Shown: in pieces, positions 51,541-61,844 of the stretch | Layout: every line of letters starts with the position of its first letter | Numbering within the stretch: the first letter of the stretch is position 1 | Assembly (NCBI RefSeq): GCF_009834515.1 | Contig: NZ_CP019426.1 | Location: 5,907,501-5,971,500 of the forward strand | Source of the DNA: Pseudomonas sp. R84 | GTDB lineage: Bacteria > Pseudomonadota > Gammaproteobacteria > Pseudomonadales > Pseudomonadaceae | Direction of reading: 5' to 3' | DNA length: 64,000 nt | Notes under the pieces: generated by a model | The model's database searches: none | Seen by the model: the letters and a program-made list of their open reading frames with translations, nothing else | Told to the model about the DNA's origin: nothing | Translations under genes and position numbers: made by a program

Positions 51541-51972
51541 AATGGCATTTGCGTAAAACGCTTGATGCTTCAACGTCGAAGCCGCACACGCGACCTAGAC
51601 GAATCTGCTTCACACGTCAGACCTGGCTCTTTTGCCAGCGGTGCACGTCTTTTCTGACGAGCCTTTCAAGGCTACTGACGAGCACACCCACTGATTCCTC
51701 TTACGACGATCAGCCCAAGGCACCTGCATGCGTGCCCGCTTTATTGAGCTATCCGAGGCCCCTAACCGGCCGTCAGCGGATTCAGCGCAACACTTTCAAA
51801 TAGTCGAAGACTGATGAGTACTAACGTCAGGGGATTTTCGGCAGATACACTTCCCGACAGCGATTACGCAGACGACACCGGTCGAGCCGCATATTTTGCG
51901 CGCTTCAAACAATGACCCGCGTCCGGCAGCCTTACGCATCGGACTTATTACAGCGCAGACGACGAGTACGCC
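51541..51972 (+). other. Intergenic region before dnaG with tandem short ORFs
   Basis: No standard gene is seen in this stretch of 432 bases. Two short ORFs abut: 51728-51814 (28 residues, MRARFIELSEA..., with AAGG upstream) and 51814-51915 (33 residues, MSTNVRGFSADT...). They overlap as TGATG, and dnaG follows 57 bases on. They have no recognisable homology and may be chance. In P. aeruginosa, from memory, a YqeY-type gene lies here; none is found in this window. Confidence 0.5.
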
Positions 51973-53937
51973 ATGGCCGGGCTGATTCCCCAGAGCTTCA
52001 TTGACGACCTGCTGAACCGCACCGACATCGTCGATGTGGTCAGTTCGCGCGTGCAATTGAAGAAGGCCGGCAAGAACTACACCGCTTGTTGCCCGTTTCA
52101 CAAAGAGAAAACCCCGTCTTTCAGCGTCAGCCCCGATAAGCAGTTCTATTACTGCTTCGGCTGCGGCGCCGGCGGCAATGCCCTCGGCTTTCTCATGGAT
52201 CACGACAACCTGGATTTCCCCCAGGCCGTCGAAGATCTGGCGAAAGCCGCCGGCATGGAAATCCCTCGCGAAGAAAGCGGCCGCCCGCACAAACCGCGCC
52301 AGCCAACCGATTCGCCGCTGTATCCGCTACTCACCGCTGCCGCCGATTTTTACCGGCAAGCCCTCAAGAGCCATCCATCGCGCAAAGCTGCGGTGGATTA
52401 CCTCAAGGGCCGCGGCCTGACTGGCGAGATCGCCCGGGATTTCGGGCTCGGCTTCGCGCCGCCCGGCTGGGACAACCTGTTCAAACATTTGAGCAGCGAC
52501 ACGCTTCAACAGAAAGCCATGATCGACGCCGGCCTGCTGATCGAGAACGCCGAAACCGGCAAACGCTATGACCGCTTCCGCGATCGCGTGATGTTCCCGA
52601 TCCGCGACACCCGTGGGCGCATCATCGCCTTCGGCGGCCGCGTACTCGGCGACGACAAGCCCAAGTACCTGAACTCACCGGAAACCCCGGTATTCCATAA
52701 AGGTCAGGAACTCTACGGCCTTTATGAAGCACGCAAGAACAACCGTAACCTCGACGAAATCATCGTCGTCGAAGGCTATATGGACGTCATCGCCCTCGCT
52801 CAGCAAGGGCTGAAGAATGCCGTCGCGACGCTCGGCACCGCGACCAGCGAAGAACATTTGAAGCGTCTGTTCCGCGTAGTGCCGAACGTGCTGTTTTGCT
52901 TCGACGGCGACCAGGCCGGCCGCAACGCCGCATGGCGCGCACTGGAAGCAACGCTTTCAAGCCTGCAGGACGGGCGTCGTGCACGCTTTCTGTTTCTACC
53001 CGAAGGCGAAGACCCGGACACCTTGGTTCGTGCCGAAGGCACTGACGCATTCAAGGCCCGGATCAATCAGCACGCTCAGCCGTTGGCGGATTATTTCTTC
53101 CAGCAACTGACCGAAGAAGCCGACCCGCGCTCGCTTGAGGGCAAGGCGCACATGGCCACCCTTGCCGCACCGCTGATCGACAAAGTACCCGGGGCAAACC
53201 TGCGCATTCTGATGCGTCAGCGCCTGACCGAAATTACTGGCCTGAGCAGCGAGACCGTCAGTCAGCTAGCACAAAGTGCGCCGCAGGAAGCACCGCCCGC
53301 CTACGATCCGGGTATCGATTACGACGCGATGCCGGATTACAGCGACTACCATCAGCCGCAGGCACAAGACATGTATGTGCCGCAGCAGGAGTGGACGCCA
53401 AAGAAACCCGGCGCTGGCGGCAAGAAATGGGACAAGAAACCCTGGGACAAGAACGGCAAACGTGGTGAGCGCGGCCCATATGTACCACCCCGCACCGAAA
53501 TCGCGGTCGAACCTCCAATATTTACCGCAATTCGCACCCTTATCCACCACCCCGATATGGCTGCCAAGGTTGAAAGCGCCGACCATTTTGCTAATGAGGC
53601 AAACAAGTATGCGCAACTACTGGTAGCCCTCATTGAGTCCTTGCAGAAAAATCCTCAGCTAAACTCATTTCAGTTGATGTCCAGATGGCACGGTACTGAT
53701 CAGGGCCGCCTACTCAAGCAGCTCACGGAAAAGGAATGGTTAATTCAGGGGGATAACCTTGAACAACAGTTTTTAGACACCATTACTAAGATATCCGCTG
53801 GCCAAAACATACAAACTCTGGACGAGCTCATCAAAAAGGCGAGCGACCCAGCAATGACCGCGGAACAAAAAATGCAGATAGCAATCCAGATGCGCGACCT
53901 ATTTTCCGCATCAAACCCGACCTCAACTGGCGCGTGA
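51973..53937 (+). CDS. dnaG: DNA primase
   Basis: DnaG synthesises RNA primers at the replication fork with DnaB. The 654-residue protein has the zinc-binding domain (CCPFHKEKTPSFSV and FYYCFGCGAGGN), the RNA polymerase core and Toprim domain (VVEGYMDVIAL, FCFDGDQAGRNAAWRALEA). A linker rich in Gly, Lys and Trp follows (GAGGKKWDKKPWDKNGKRG), then the helicase-binding C-terminal domain (about 500-654). From about 53510 the codon usage changes to many A- and T-ending codons (ATA, TTA, CTA), unlike the rest. Confidence 0.96.
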   Translation: MAGLIPQSFIDDLLNRTDIVDVVSSRVQLKKAGKNYTACCPFHKEKTPSFSVSPDKQFYYCFGCGAGGNALGFLMDHDNLDFPQAVEDLAKAAGMEIPREESGRPHKPRQPTDSPLYPLLTAAADFYRQALKSHPSRKAAVDYLKGRGLTGEIARDFGLGFAPPGWDNLFKHLSSDTLQQKAMIDAGLLIENAETGKRYDRFRDRVMFPIRDTRGRIIAFGGRVLGDDKPKYLNSPETPVFHKGQELYGLYEARKNNRNLDEIIVVEGYMDVIALAQQGLKNAVATLGTATSEEHLKRLFRVVPNVLFCFDGDQAGRNAAWRALEATLSSLQDGRRARFLFLPEGEDPDTLVRAEGTDAFKARINQHAQPLADYFFQQLTEEADPRSLEGKAHMATLAAPLIDKVPGANLRILMRQRLTEITGLSSETVSQLAQSAPQEAPPAYDPGIDYDAMPDYSDYHQPQAQDMYVPQQEWTPKKPGAGGKKWDKKPWDKNGKRGERGPYVPPRTEIAVEPPIFTAIRTLIHHPDMAAKVESADHFANEANKYAQLLVALIESLQKNPQLNSFQLMSRWHGTDQGRLLKQLTEKEWLIQGDNLEQQFLDTITKISAGQNIQTLDELIKKASDPAMTAEQKMQIAIQMRDLFSASNPTSTGA

Positions 53938-53951
53938 GGTCATAGCTCAGG

Positions 53952-53957
53952 TATAAT
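53952..53957 (+). promoter_or_regulatory. TATAAT before rpoD
   Basis: A consensus -10 lies 15 bases past the dnaG stop and 48 bases before the rpoD ATG. No good -35 is seen at the right distance, so it may need another factor or be weak. In other bacteria rpoD has its own extra promoter at the end of dnaG. Confidence 0.4.
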
Positions 53958-54004
53958 CCTCGGCTTGTTTTTTGCCCGCCAAGACCTTCAGTGGATAGGG
54001 TGTT

Positions 54005-55849
<1,845 letters not shown>

Positions 55850-55855
55850 TACCAG

Positions 55856-55879
55856 AACCCCCGGCCCAGGCCGGGGGTT
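55856..55879 (+). terminator. rpoD terminator
   Basis: An 11-bp stem (AACCCCCGGCC with GGCCGGGGGTT) on a two-base loop is followed by TTTGTTT, seven bases past the rpoD stop. Confidence 0.92.
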
Positions 55880-55932
55880 TTGTTTATATGGCAGATTAAA
55901 TCCTTCGCAACACCCCTCCCCCGCATACCCCG

Positions 55933-55940
55933 TCTACACT
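55933..55940 (+). promoter_or_regulatory. Possible RpoS-type -10 element of rmcA
   Basis: TCTACACT matches the stationary-phase -10 consensus (CTAYACT) and lies 36 bases before the rmcA ATG. Read by eye. Confidence 0.4.
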
Positions 55941-55975
55941 CGAAACAATCATCCCCGAGCCATAACGAGAGCGTT

Positions 55976-58900
55976 ATGCCCAGATTGGCGTCCGTGCTTT
56001 TTTTGCTGTCACTGATGATCTGGACCGCAACGGCTGACGCGCTGACTCTGACTGATGAAGAACGTAGCTGGCTGGCGGCTCACCCGGACTTGCGCCTGGG
56101 TGTAGATGCTTCGTGGCCGCCCTTTGAATTTCGCGACGACCAGAATCGCTATCAGGGCTTGGCGGCCGACTATATCGATGTGATTCGCCAACGCCTGGCG
56201 ATCAAGTTGACCCCCATTGAGCCAGTGAGCTGGACGGTGGTGCTGGAGCAGGTCAAATCGGGCAAAATCGATCTTCTCCCCGGCATCATGTCCACCCCTG
56301 AGCGCCAGACCTACCTGTCGTTCACCCGCCCTTATCTTGATTTCCCGATTGTCATACTTGCCCACATCGGCGGCGCGCAACCGCGCAAGCTCGACGACTT
56401 GTACGGTTTGAAAATCGCCGTGGTGGAAAACTATGCACCCCACGAACTGCTGCGCACCCACCACCCTGATCTGAATCTGGTGGCCATGCCCAATGTCAGT
56501 TCGGCGTTGCAGGCACTGGCGACCGACGAAGTGGACGCTGTGGTCGGCGACCTCGCTTCGAGTGTCTGGAGCCTGCGCCAGCTCAAGCTCGACGGCCTGT
56601 ACGTCAGTGGCGAAACCCCGTATCGCTACCAACTGGCAATGGCCGTGCCCCGCGATAACAAGGTACTGGTGGGGATTCTCGACAAAGTGCTCGCGGACAT
56701 GAGTCCTGATGAAATCAGCAGCATTCAGGAGCACTGGGTCGGTAACGTCCTTGATCATCGGACATTCTGGTCGGATCTGTTGATCTACGGTTTGCCGGGG
56801 CTGTTGCTACTGGTGACGATCCTCGCCGTGGTGATCCGTATCAACCGCCGCCTGAGCTCGGAAATCGCCCGACGCATCGACCTCGAACAGGAGCTGCGCA
56901 GCAGCGAATATCACTATCGCGGACTGGTCGAGAGCCTGTCAGCCATCGCCTGGGAAGCGCGGATGAGCGACTTCACCTACAGCTATGTCTCGCCCCACGC
57001 CGAAGACTTGCTCGGCTATCCACAATCGCACTGGTTGATCCCCGGCTTCTGGCACAACATCATTCACCCGGCGGATCTGACCCGTACGCAGAGTTACTGC
57101 AAAGAAGCCCTCAGCGAGGGCCGTGATCACATCGTCGACTATCGAGTGATCACCGCCGACGGTCGCTGCTTGTGGGTGCGCGACATCGTCAGCCTGATCG
57201 AACATGGCCATGAGCCTGTGATGCGCGGTTTGATGATCGACATCAGCGAAATCAAGCGCACTGAAGAAGCACTGCAGCTCTCGGAGCAAAAGTTCGCCTC
57301 GGTCTTCCAGCAGTGCCCGGACATTCTGGTGATTGCACGGCTGTCCGACGGTTGCCTGCTCGAGGTCAACGAAGCGTTTGAAGAACAGATCGGACTGAAA
57401 GCTGAAGAAGTGCTGGGGCAAACGGCGACCGACCTGAATATCTGGGGCATTCCCGGCGTCGGTCCGGGGCTGCTGCAGCGTTTGCAGGCGGGCAGTATTC
57501 GCAATCTGGAGATGCCCTTTCGCCGCAACAACGGCCAGTTGTTCACCGGCCTGATCTCCGCCGAACCCTTCGATCTGGACACCACGCCAGCCCTGGTGGT
57601 CGTTGTGCGTGACATCACCCAGCTCAAGGAAACCCAACAGCAACTGCAAACCTCCGAGGAGAAGTTCGCCAAAGCCTTCCATGCCTCACCGGACGGTTTG
57701 TTGTTGTCGCGCCAGAGCGATGGTTTGCTGCTGGAGGTCAACGAAGGTTTCAGTCGCATTACCGGTTTCAATAGCGCCATGTCGGTGGATCGTTCAGCGC
57801 TGGATCTGGGGATCTGGGTCAACCTCAACGAGCGCAAACAGATGCTCGATCTGTTGCATCGCGACGGCTTCGTCCGTGACTTCACCTGCCATATCCGCCG
57901 CAGTGACGGGCAGATTCGCCTCTGCGAAGTCTCCAGTCGTCCGCTGCCGATCGGCGAAGAAGACTGCATGCTGACCATCGCCCGGGACATAACCGAGCGC
58001 CATTTGATGCAGGAAAAACTGCAACAGGCCGCCACCGTGTTCGAAAGCACCGCTGAAGGCGTATTGATCACTGACACCCAACAGCACATCAGCGCGGTCA
58101 ACCGAGCCTTTACCGAGATTACCGGTTACAGCGAAAGCGAAGCGCTCGGCCATACACCACGCTTGCTCGCCTCCGGCCTGCATGACAGCGCGTTCTACGC
58201 GGCAATGTGGCACCAGTTGACCGACGAAGGTCACTGGCAGGGCGAGATCTCCAACCGGCGCAAGAACGGCGAGTTGTACCCGAGCTGGCTGACCATCAGT
58301 GCTGTGCGCAACCGCGACAAGTTCATCACCCACTTTGTCGCGGTGTTTGCCGATATCTCCAGCCTCAAGCACGCACAGGCCAAGCTCGACTATCAGGCGC
58401 ACCACGACCCACTTACCGGCCTGCCGAACCGCACGCTGTTCGAAAACCGTTTGTTGATGGCGTTGAACAGTCAGCAGGAAAACGGCGGTCAGGGCGCGGT
58501 GCTGTTTCTCGATCTCGACCGCTTCAAACACATCAATGACAGCCTCGGTCACCCGGTTGGCGACCTGCTGCTCAAGGGCATCGCCGTGCGCCTGAAAGAG
58601 CAACTGCGCGACATCGATACCGTGGCGCGTCTGGGCGGTGACGAATTCATCATTCTGCTGCCCGGCCTGCAACAGGCCAGTGATGCCGACAACATCGCCA
58701 CCAAACTGCTCAATTGTTTCGGTGCGCCGTTCCAGGCTGGCGAACATGAGTTCTTCATCAGCGCCAGCATTGGCACAAGTCTCTATCCTCGGGACGGCTG
58801 CGACGTCGCCACGCTGGTGAAAAACGCCGACGCGGCGATGTACCGCTCCAAGGCCAAGGGCCGCAACCGCGTCGAGAGCTACACCCGCGACCTCACTGCC

Positions 58901-59722
58901 CAGGCCAGCGAGCGCATTGCACTTGAGCACGAACTGCGCCGGGCCATTGAACGGGATGAGTTGTTCCTCTACTACCAGCCGAAAATCAGCCTCGACGACC
59001 ACCGCCTGGTCGGTGCTGAAGCGCTGATCCGCTGGCGTCACCCAACCTTCGGCGACGTGCCGCCAGAGCACTTCATTCCGCTGGCCGAAGAGAACGGCAT
59101 GATTCTGCAGATTGGTGACTGGGTGCTCGAGACCGCGTGCCGGCAGATGTTCGAATGGAATCAGGTCTACGACAGCCTCGGCCCACTCTCGGTGAACCTC
59201 GCCGGCGCGCAACTGCGTCAACCGAATCTGCTCGGGCGCATCGAACAGCTGCTCAACGACAACCGCCTGCAGCCGGATTTACTGCAACTGGAAATTACCG
59301 AGAATTTCATCATGAGTCAGGCCGAAGAGGCGCTGGCCGTGCTGCACCAGCTCAAACACCTCGGTGTACAACTAGCGATTGACGACTTTGGTACCGGTTA
59401 TTCTTCGCTCAGTTACCTCAAACGCCTGCCGCTGGACATCCTCAAGATCGACCAGTCATTCGTCCGCGGACTGCCCGACGACCCCCATGACGCGGCCATT
59501 GTCCGGGCCATCATCGCGCTGGGACGGAGCATGCAATTCACCGTCATCGCCGAGGGCGTGGAAACCCAGGCCCAACAACAATTTCTCGCTGCCGAAGGCT
59601 GCGAACAGATCCAGGGCTACATCGTCAGCCTGCCGTTACCGCCGGAAGAATTCGCGGCAACGTTTCTTCGTGTAACCGTATCGGATTTTTCGGATAGCAC
59701 AGCCGAGAAACCGTCGCTATAA
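55976..59722 (+). CDS. rmcA: Membrane c-di-GMP sensor with GGDEF and EAL domains (RmcA-type)
   Basis: RmcA of P. aeruginosa is a redox- and phenazine-linked c-di-GMP phosphodiesterase controlling biofilm architecture. This 1248-residue protein has the same design: signal peptide, periplasmic solute-binding domain type 3 (about 25-250), one membrane helix (about 265-290) and four PAS domains (about 310-800). GGDEF is intact as RLGGDEFIILL and EAL as AEALIRWRHP, with DDFGTGYSSLSYL. Both catalytic motifs are present, so cyclase and phosphodiesterase activity are both possible. The frame is open 96 bases further upstream, but the ATG at 55976 gives the signal peptide. It follows rpoD, as in P. 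aeruginosa. Confidence 0.9.
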   Translation: MPRLASVLFLLSLMIWTATADALTLTDEERSWLAAHPDLRLGVDASWPPFEFRDDQNRYQGLAADYIDVIRQRLAIKLTPIEPVSWTVVLEQVKSGKIDLLPGIMSTPERQTYLSFTRPYLDFPIVILAHIGGAQPRKLDDLYGLKIAVVENYAPHELLRTHHPDLNLVAMPNVSSALQALATDEVDAVVGDLASSVWSLRQLKLDGLYVSGETPYRYQLAMAVPRDNKVLVGILDKVLADMSPDEISSIQEHWVGNVLDHRTFWSDLLIYGLPGLLLLVTILAVVIRINRRLSSEIARRIDLEQELRSSEYHYRGLVESLSAIAWEARMSDFTYSYVSPHAEDLLGYPQSHWLIPGFWHNIIHPADLTRTQSYCKEALSEGRDHIVDYRVITADGRCLWVRDIVSLIEHGHEPVMRGLMIDISEIKRTEEALQLSEQKFASVFQQCPDILVIARLSDGCLLEVNEAFEEQIGLKAEEVLGQTATDLNIWGIPGVGPGLLQRLQAGSIRNLEMPFRRNNGQLFTGLISAEPFDLDTTPALVVVVRDITQLKETQQQLQTSEEKFAKAFHASPDGLLLSRQSDGLLLEVNEGFSRITGFNSAMSVDRSALDLGIWVNLNERKQMLDLLHRDGFVRDFTCHIRRSDGQIRLCEVSSRPLPIGEEDCMLTIARDITERHLMQEKLQQAATVFESTAEGVLITDTQQHISAVNRAFTEITGYSESEALGHTPRLLASGLHDSAFYAAMWHQLTDEGHWQGEISNRRKNGELYPSWLTISAVRNRDKFITHFVAVFADISSLKHAQAKLDYQAHHDPLTGLPNRTLFENRLLMALNSQQENGGQGAVLFLDLDRFKHINDSLGHPVGDLLLKGIAVRLKEQLRDIDTVARLGGDEFIILLPGLQQASDADNIATKLLNCFGAPFQAGEHEFFISASIGTSLYPRDGCDVATLVKNADAAMYRSKAKGRNRVESYTRDLTAQASERIALEHELRRAIERDELFLYYQPKISLDDHRLVGAEALIRWRHPTFGDVPPEHFIPLAEENGMILQIGDWVLETACRQMFEWNQVYDSLGPLSVNLAGAQLRQPNLLGRIEQLLNDNRLQPDLLQLEITENFIMSQAEEALAVLHQLKHLGVQLAIDDFGTGYSSLSYLKRLPLDILKIDQSFVRGLPDDPHDAAIVRAIIALGRSMQFTVIAEGVETQAQQQFLAAEGCEQIQGYIVSLPLPPEEFAATFLRVTVSDFSDSTAEKPSL

Positions 59723-59723
59723 T
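59718..59723 (+). promoter_or_regulatory. -10 of the tRNA promoter, overlapping the rmcA stop
   Basis: TATAAT lies 15 bases before the tRNA 5' end and contains the TAA stop of rmcA. No strong -35 is seen. The GC-rich stretch after it (CCGCGGCC) resembles the discriminator of stable RNA promoters. Confidence 0.5.
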
Positions 59724-59737
59724 CCGCGGCCTACTGA

Positions 59738-59814
59738 GGGCCTATAGCTCAGTTGGTTAGAGCAGAGGACTCATAATCCTTTGGTCCACGGTTCAAGTCC
59801 GTGTGGGCCCACCA
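59738..59814 (+). tRNA. tRNA with CAT anticodon, probably Ile2 (lysidine-modified)
   Basis: The 77-nt sequence folds as a full cloverleaf: acceptor GGGCCTA, D arm (AGCTCAGTTGGTTAGAGC), anticodon loop CTCATAA, T arm GGTTCAAGTCC and an encoded CCA. The anticodon CAT allows Met or the minor Ile. The stretch GACTCATAATC followed by TTGGTC, and GGTTCAAGTCC, resembles E. coli tRNA-Ile2 more than elongator Met, so the lysidine-bearing Ile tRNA is preferred. It is encoded right after rmcA. Confidence 0.9.
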
Positions 59815-59818
59815 AATA

Positions 59819-59847
59819 CGAAAGCCGTGCTAAATGCGCGGCTTTCG
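59819..59847 (+). terminator. tRNA terminator
   Basis: CGAAAGCCG and CGGCTTTCG pair over nine bases with an 11-base loop and are followed by CGTTTCT, four bases past the tRNA. Confidence 0.7.
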
Positions 59848-59961
59848 CGTTTCTGGCGTTTGAAAGTAGCCAGCCCACTCCACGCTGTCATACTTGCGCC
59901 CGTGAAGTGTAACTTCCAGAATGCCAGCACAGGATGTCTTTCGGATTAGGGATAAATAACC

Positions 59962-61041
59962 GTGTACAAACTCTCCTCGCTACAAGCTGCCAGAGGACTG
60001 GCGGCGCTTTTTGTCGTAGCGTTTCACTCACTCTTCATCAATGCCAAATATGTGCAAGGCGAAAGCCTGTTACCGGAGCTATTTGTTTTTGGCCAAACCG
60101 GCGTGGATCTGTTTTTTGTCATCAGTGGTTTTGTGATGGTTCTGGCTTTTCGCAACAAGTTTGGTCTTAAAGGCCAAGTCGCTGGCTTTCTCAAAGGGCG
60201 ACTCCTGCGAATTTATCCGACCTACTGGGTTTATTTTCTCGCCCTCTTCTTTGTCGCTCAGATCAAACCTGAACTGGTCGGTGGCTCCCAAAATGGGACT
60301 GTCGACATGACGTCATCATTTTTCCTGCTCCCGGATTCAGCGTTACCGCTATTAATGGTTGCCTGGTCGCTTATCCACGAAGTCTGGTTTTATCTGGTGT
60401 TTGCCTTGATTCTTATACTGCCGGCCAAGTGGATGACCCATGCATTTGCGTTCTGGCTAATCACGATCATCGGCGTTTCGATCTTCACCCATACGTCAGA
60501 CAACCCCTATCTTCGAGTGATGTTCCATGAGTTCTCCATTGAATTCATCTTCGGCGCCTTGGCCGGAATCGCATATCTGCGGCTTTCGCTGGTTACCTCA
60601 CCGCCCCTTTTCAGCATTCTCCTGATGGTACTGGCTGGACTGGCCGGCCTCGTCTACGCACTTGCTTCAGACGTAGTCGGCGACGCCGATGTCATTCAAT
60701 CGATAACCCTGGAGCGTGCATTTGCGATCGGTGGCGGTTACACGCTTTTACTGTTGGCGTTTGCACTGCTGGAAGCAAAAGCTAAATGGATGGCATCCGG
60801 TCTGCTCAGATCGGTCGGAGATATGTCCTACTCGCTATACCTGTCGCATGTTCTGACACTCAGCGTGTGCGGGCGCCTCTGGGTCATGACGGGACTTAAC
60901 GGTAACAGCGTCTGGCATGCGCTATTGTTCTGGGCGGTGTCCTACACTGCAGTGCTTGTGGTGGCTTACTTCAGTTATCAGTTGATAGAGCGCAAATTGT
61001 TGAATCTCTCGCACCACTTTCGACTGCCTGTACGCGCGTAA
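59962..61041 (+). CDS. Acyltransferase 3 family membrane protein
   Basis: Members of this family O-acylate surface polysaccharides, lipids or antibiotics. The 359-residue protein has about ten hydrophobic helices and the R-x10-H motif (RGLAALFVVAFH) near the N-terminus. It resembles ExoZ/OafA-type proteins. The start is a GTG with AGGGAT upstream. Its bases are less GC-rich than those of its neighbours, and it stands alone next to a tRNA, which suggests a strain-specific acquired gene. Acceptor unknown. Confidence 0.85.
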   Translation: MYKLSSLQAARGLAALFVVAFHSLFINAKYVQGESLLPELFVFGQTGVDLFFVISGFVMVLAFRNKFGLKGQVAGFLKGRLLRIYPTYWVYFLALFFVAQIKPELVGGSQNGTVDMTSSFFLLPDSALPLLMVAWSLIHEVWFYLVFALILILPAKWMTHAFAFWLITIIGVSIFTHTSDNPYLRVMFHEFSIEFIFGALAGIAYLRLSLVTSPPLFSILLMVLAGLAGLVYALASDVVGDADVIQSITLERAFAIGGGYTLLLLAFALLEAKAKWMASGLLRSVGDMSYSLYLSHVLTLSVCGRLWVMTGLNGNSVWHALLFWAVSYTAVLVVAYFSYQLIERKLLNLSHHFRLPVRA

Positions 61042-61068
61042 AAAAACCGCGCTTTTGCGCGTTTTTTT
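61038..61068 (+). terminator. Acyltransferase gene terminator
   Basis: CGCGC and GCGCG pair around TTTT, flanked by runs of A on the left and T on the right (AAAAAAACCGCGC ... GCGCGTTTTTTT). It starts inside the gene's last codon. Confidence 0.85.
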
Positions 61069-61148
61069 CAGGTCTGAGTTCAGCTTCATCACCTGCAAGC
61101 GGTCCGCAGACTGAGCCTGTAACATGCGCAGGCCAACTATCCGCGCCA

Positions 61149-61622
61149 ATGGAGCCGCCCTTGCCAGACATCCGCCCGCCCGTGCTCGATGAAATCGATC
61201 GTCAGTTGATCGCCGCCCTGCAGATCAATGCCCGTGAGAGCGTGGCCATGCTCGCCCGGCAATTGGGCATTGCGCGCACCACCGTGACGTCGCGTCTGGC
61301 GCGGCTGGAAAGGGCTAAAGTGATCACCGGTTATGGCGTACGCCTCGGCCAGCGAGTGGTCGACGGCGGCTTGCAAGCGTATGTCGGGATCAAGGTACAG
61401 CCACGCTCTGGCAAAGAGGTGCTACGCCGGTTGAGTGCAATGGCGCAGGTGCAGCAGTTGTGTGCGGTGAGTGGGGAGTTTGACTATGTCGCCTGGTTGC
61501 GTACGGATTCGCCGGAGCAACTGGATCAGTTGCTGGATCAGATTGGCGGAGTGGACGGGGTGGAGAAGACCACGACGTCGATCATTTTGAGTAGCAAGAT
61601 TGATCGAGGGCAGCCGGTCTAA
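61149..61622 (+). CDS. Lrp/AsnC family transcriptional regulator
   Basis: This 157-residue regulator has the N-terminal helix-turn-helix (ARQLGIARTTVTSRLARLE) and the C-terminal ligand-binding RAM domain (YVGIKVQPRSGKEVL...). It lies directly upstream of davB in the same direction. In P. putida, from memory, an AsnC-type regulator sits next to davBA, so it may sense lysine or a product of its breakdown. Confidence 0.88.
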   Translation: MEPPLPDIRPPVLDEIDRQLIAALQINARESVAMLARQLGIARTTVTSRLARLERAKVITGYGVRLGQRVVDGGLQAYVGIKVQPRSGKEVLRRLSAMAQVQQLCAVSGEFDYVAWLRTDSPEQLDQLLDQIGGVDGVEKTTTSIILSSKIDRGQPV

Positions 61623-61659
61623 GATTTTGATCGGGCTTCTCCGGTGAATTCCAGTGCCT

Positions 61660-61684
61660 CTTCGCGAGCAGGCTCGCTCCCACA
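61660..61684. repeat. Single REP unit upstream of davB
   Basis: One REP core (CTTCGCGAGCAGGCTCGCTC) without a facing partner. The rest of 61623-61844 probably carries the davBA promoter. Confidence 0.8.
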
Positions 61685-61844
61685 TTTTGGTCGGTGTGCA
61701 GTCTAAAATCGTCATATTGATCGTTAATCTGGCAAAACGACGACAATTTGCGTCTTATTAACGTGTTCTACGCTCCCTAGAATGGCTGGCATCTTTTCCT
61801 ATACTCAGACGCGCATCCGCGTCGGGTCGCCAGCAAGGTCAGCC

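Noticed and set aside
51549..51803. 84-codon frame between rpsU and dnaG as a yqeY gene
   Set aside because: Its translation has none of the YqeY features and it overlaps the other short frames; it is too short for YqeY.
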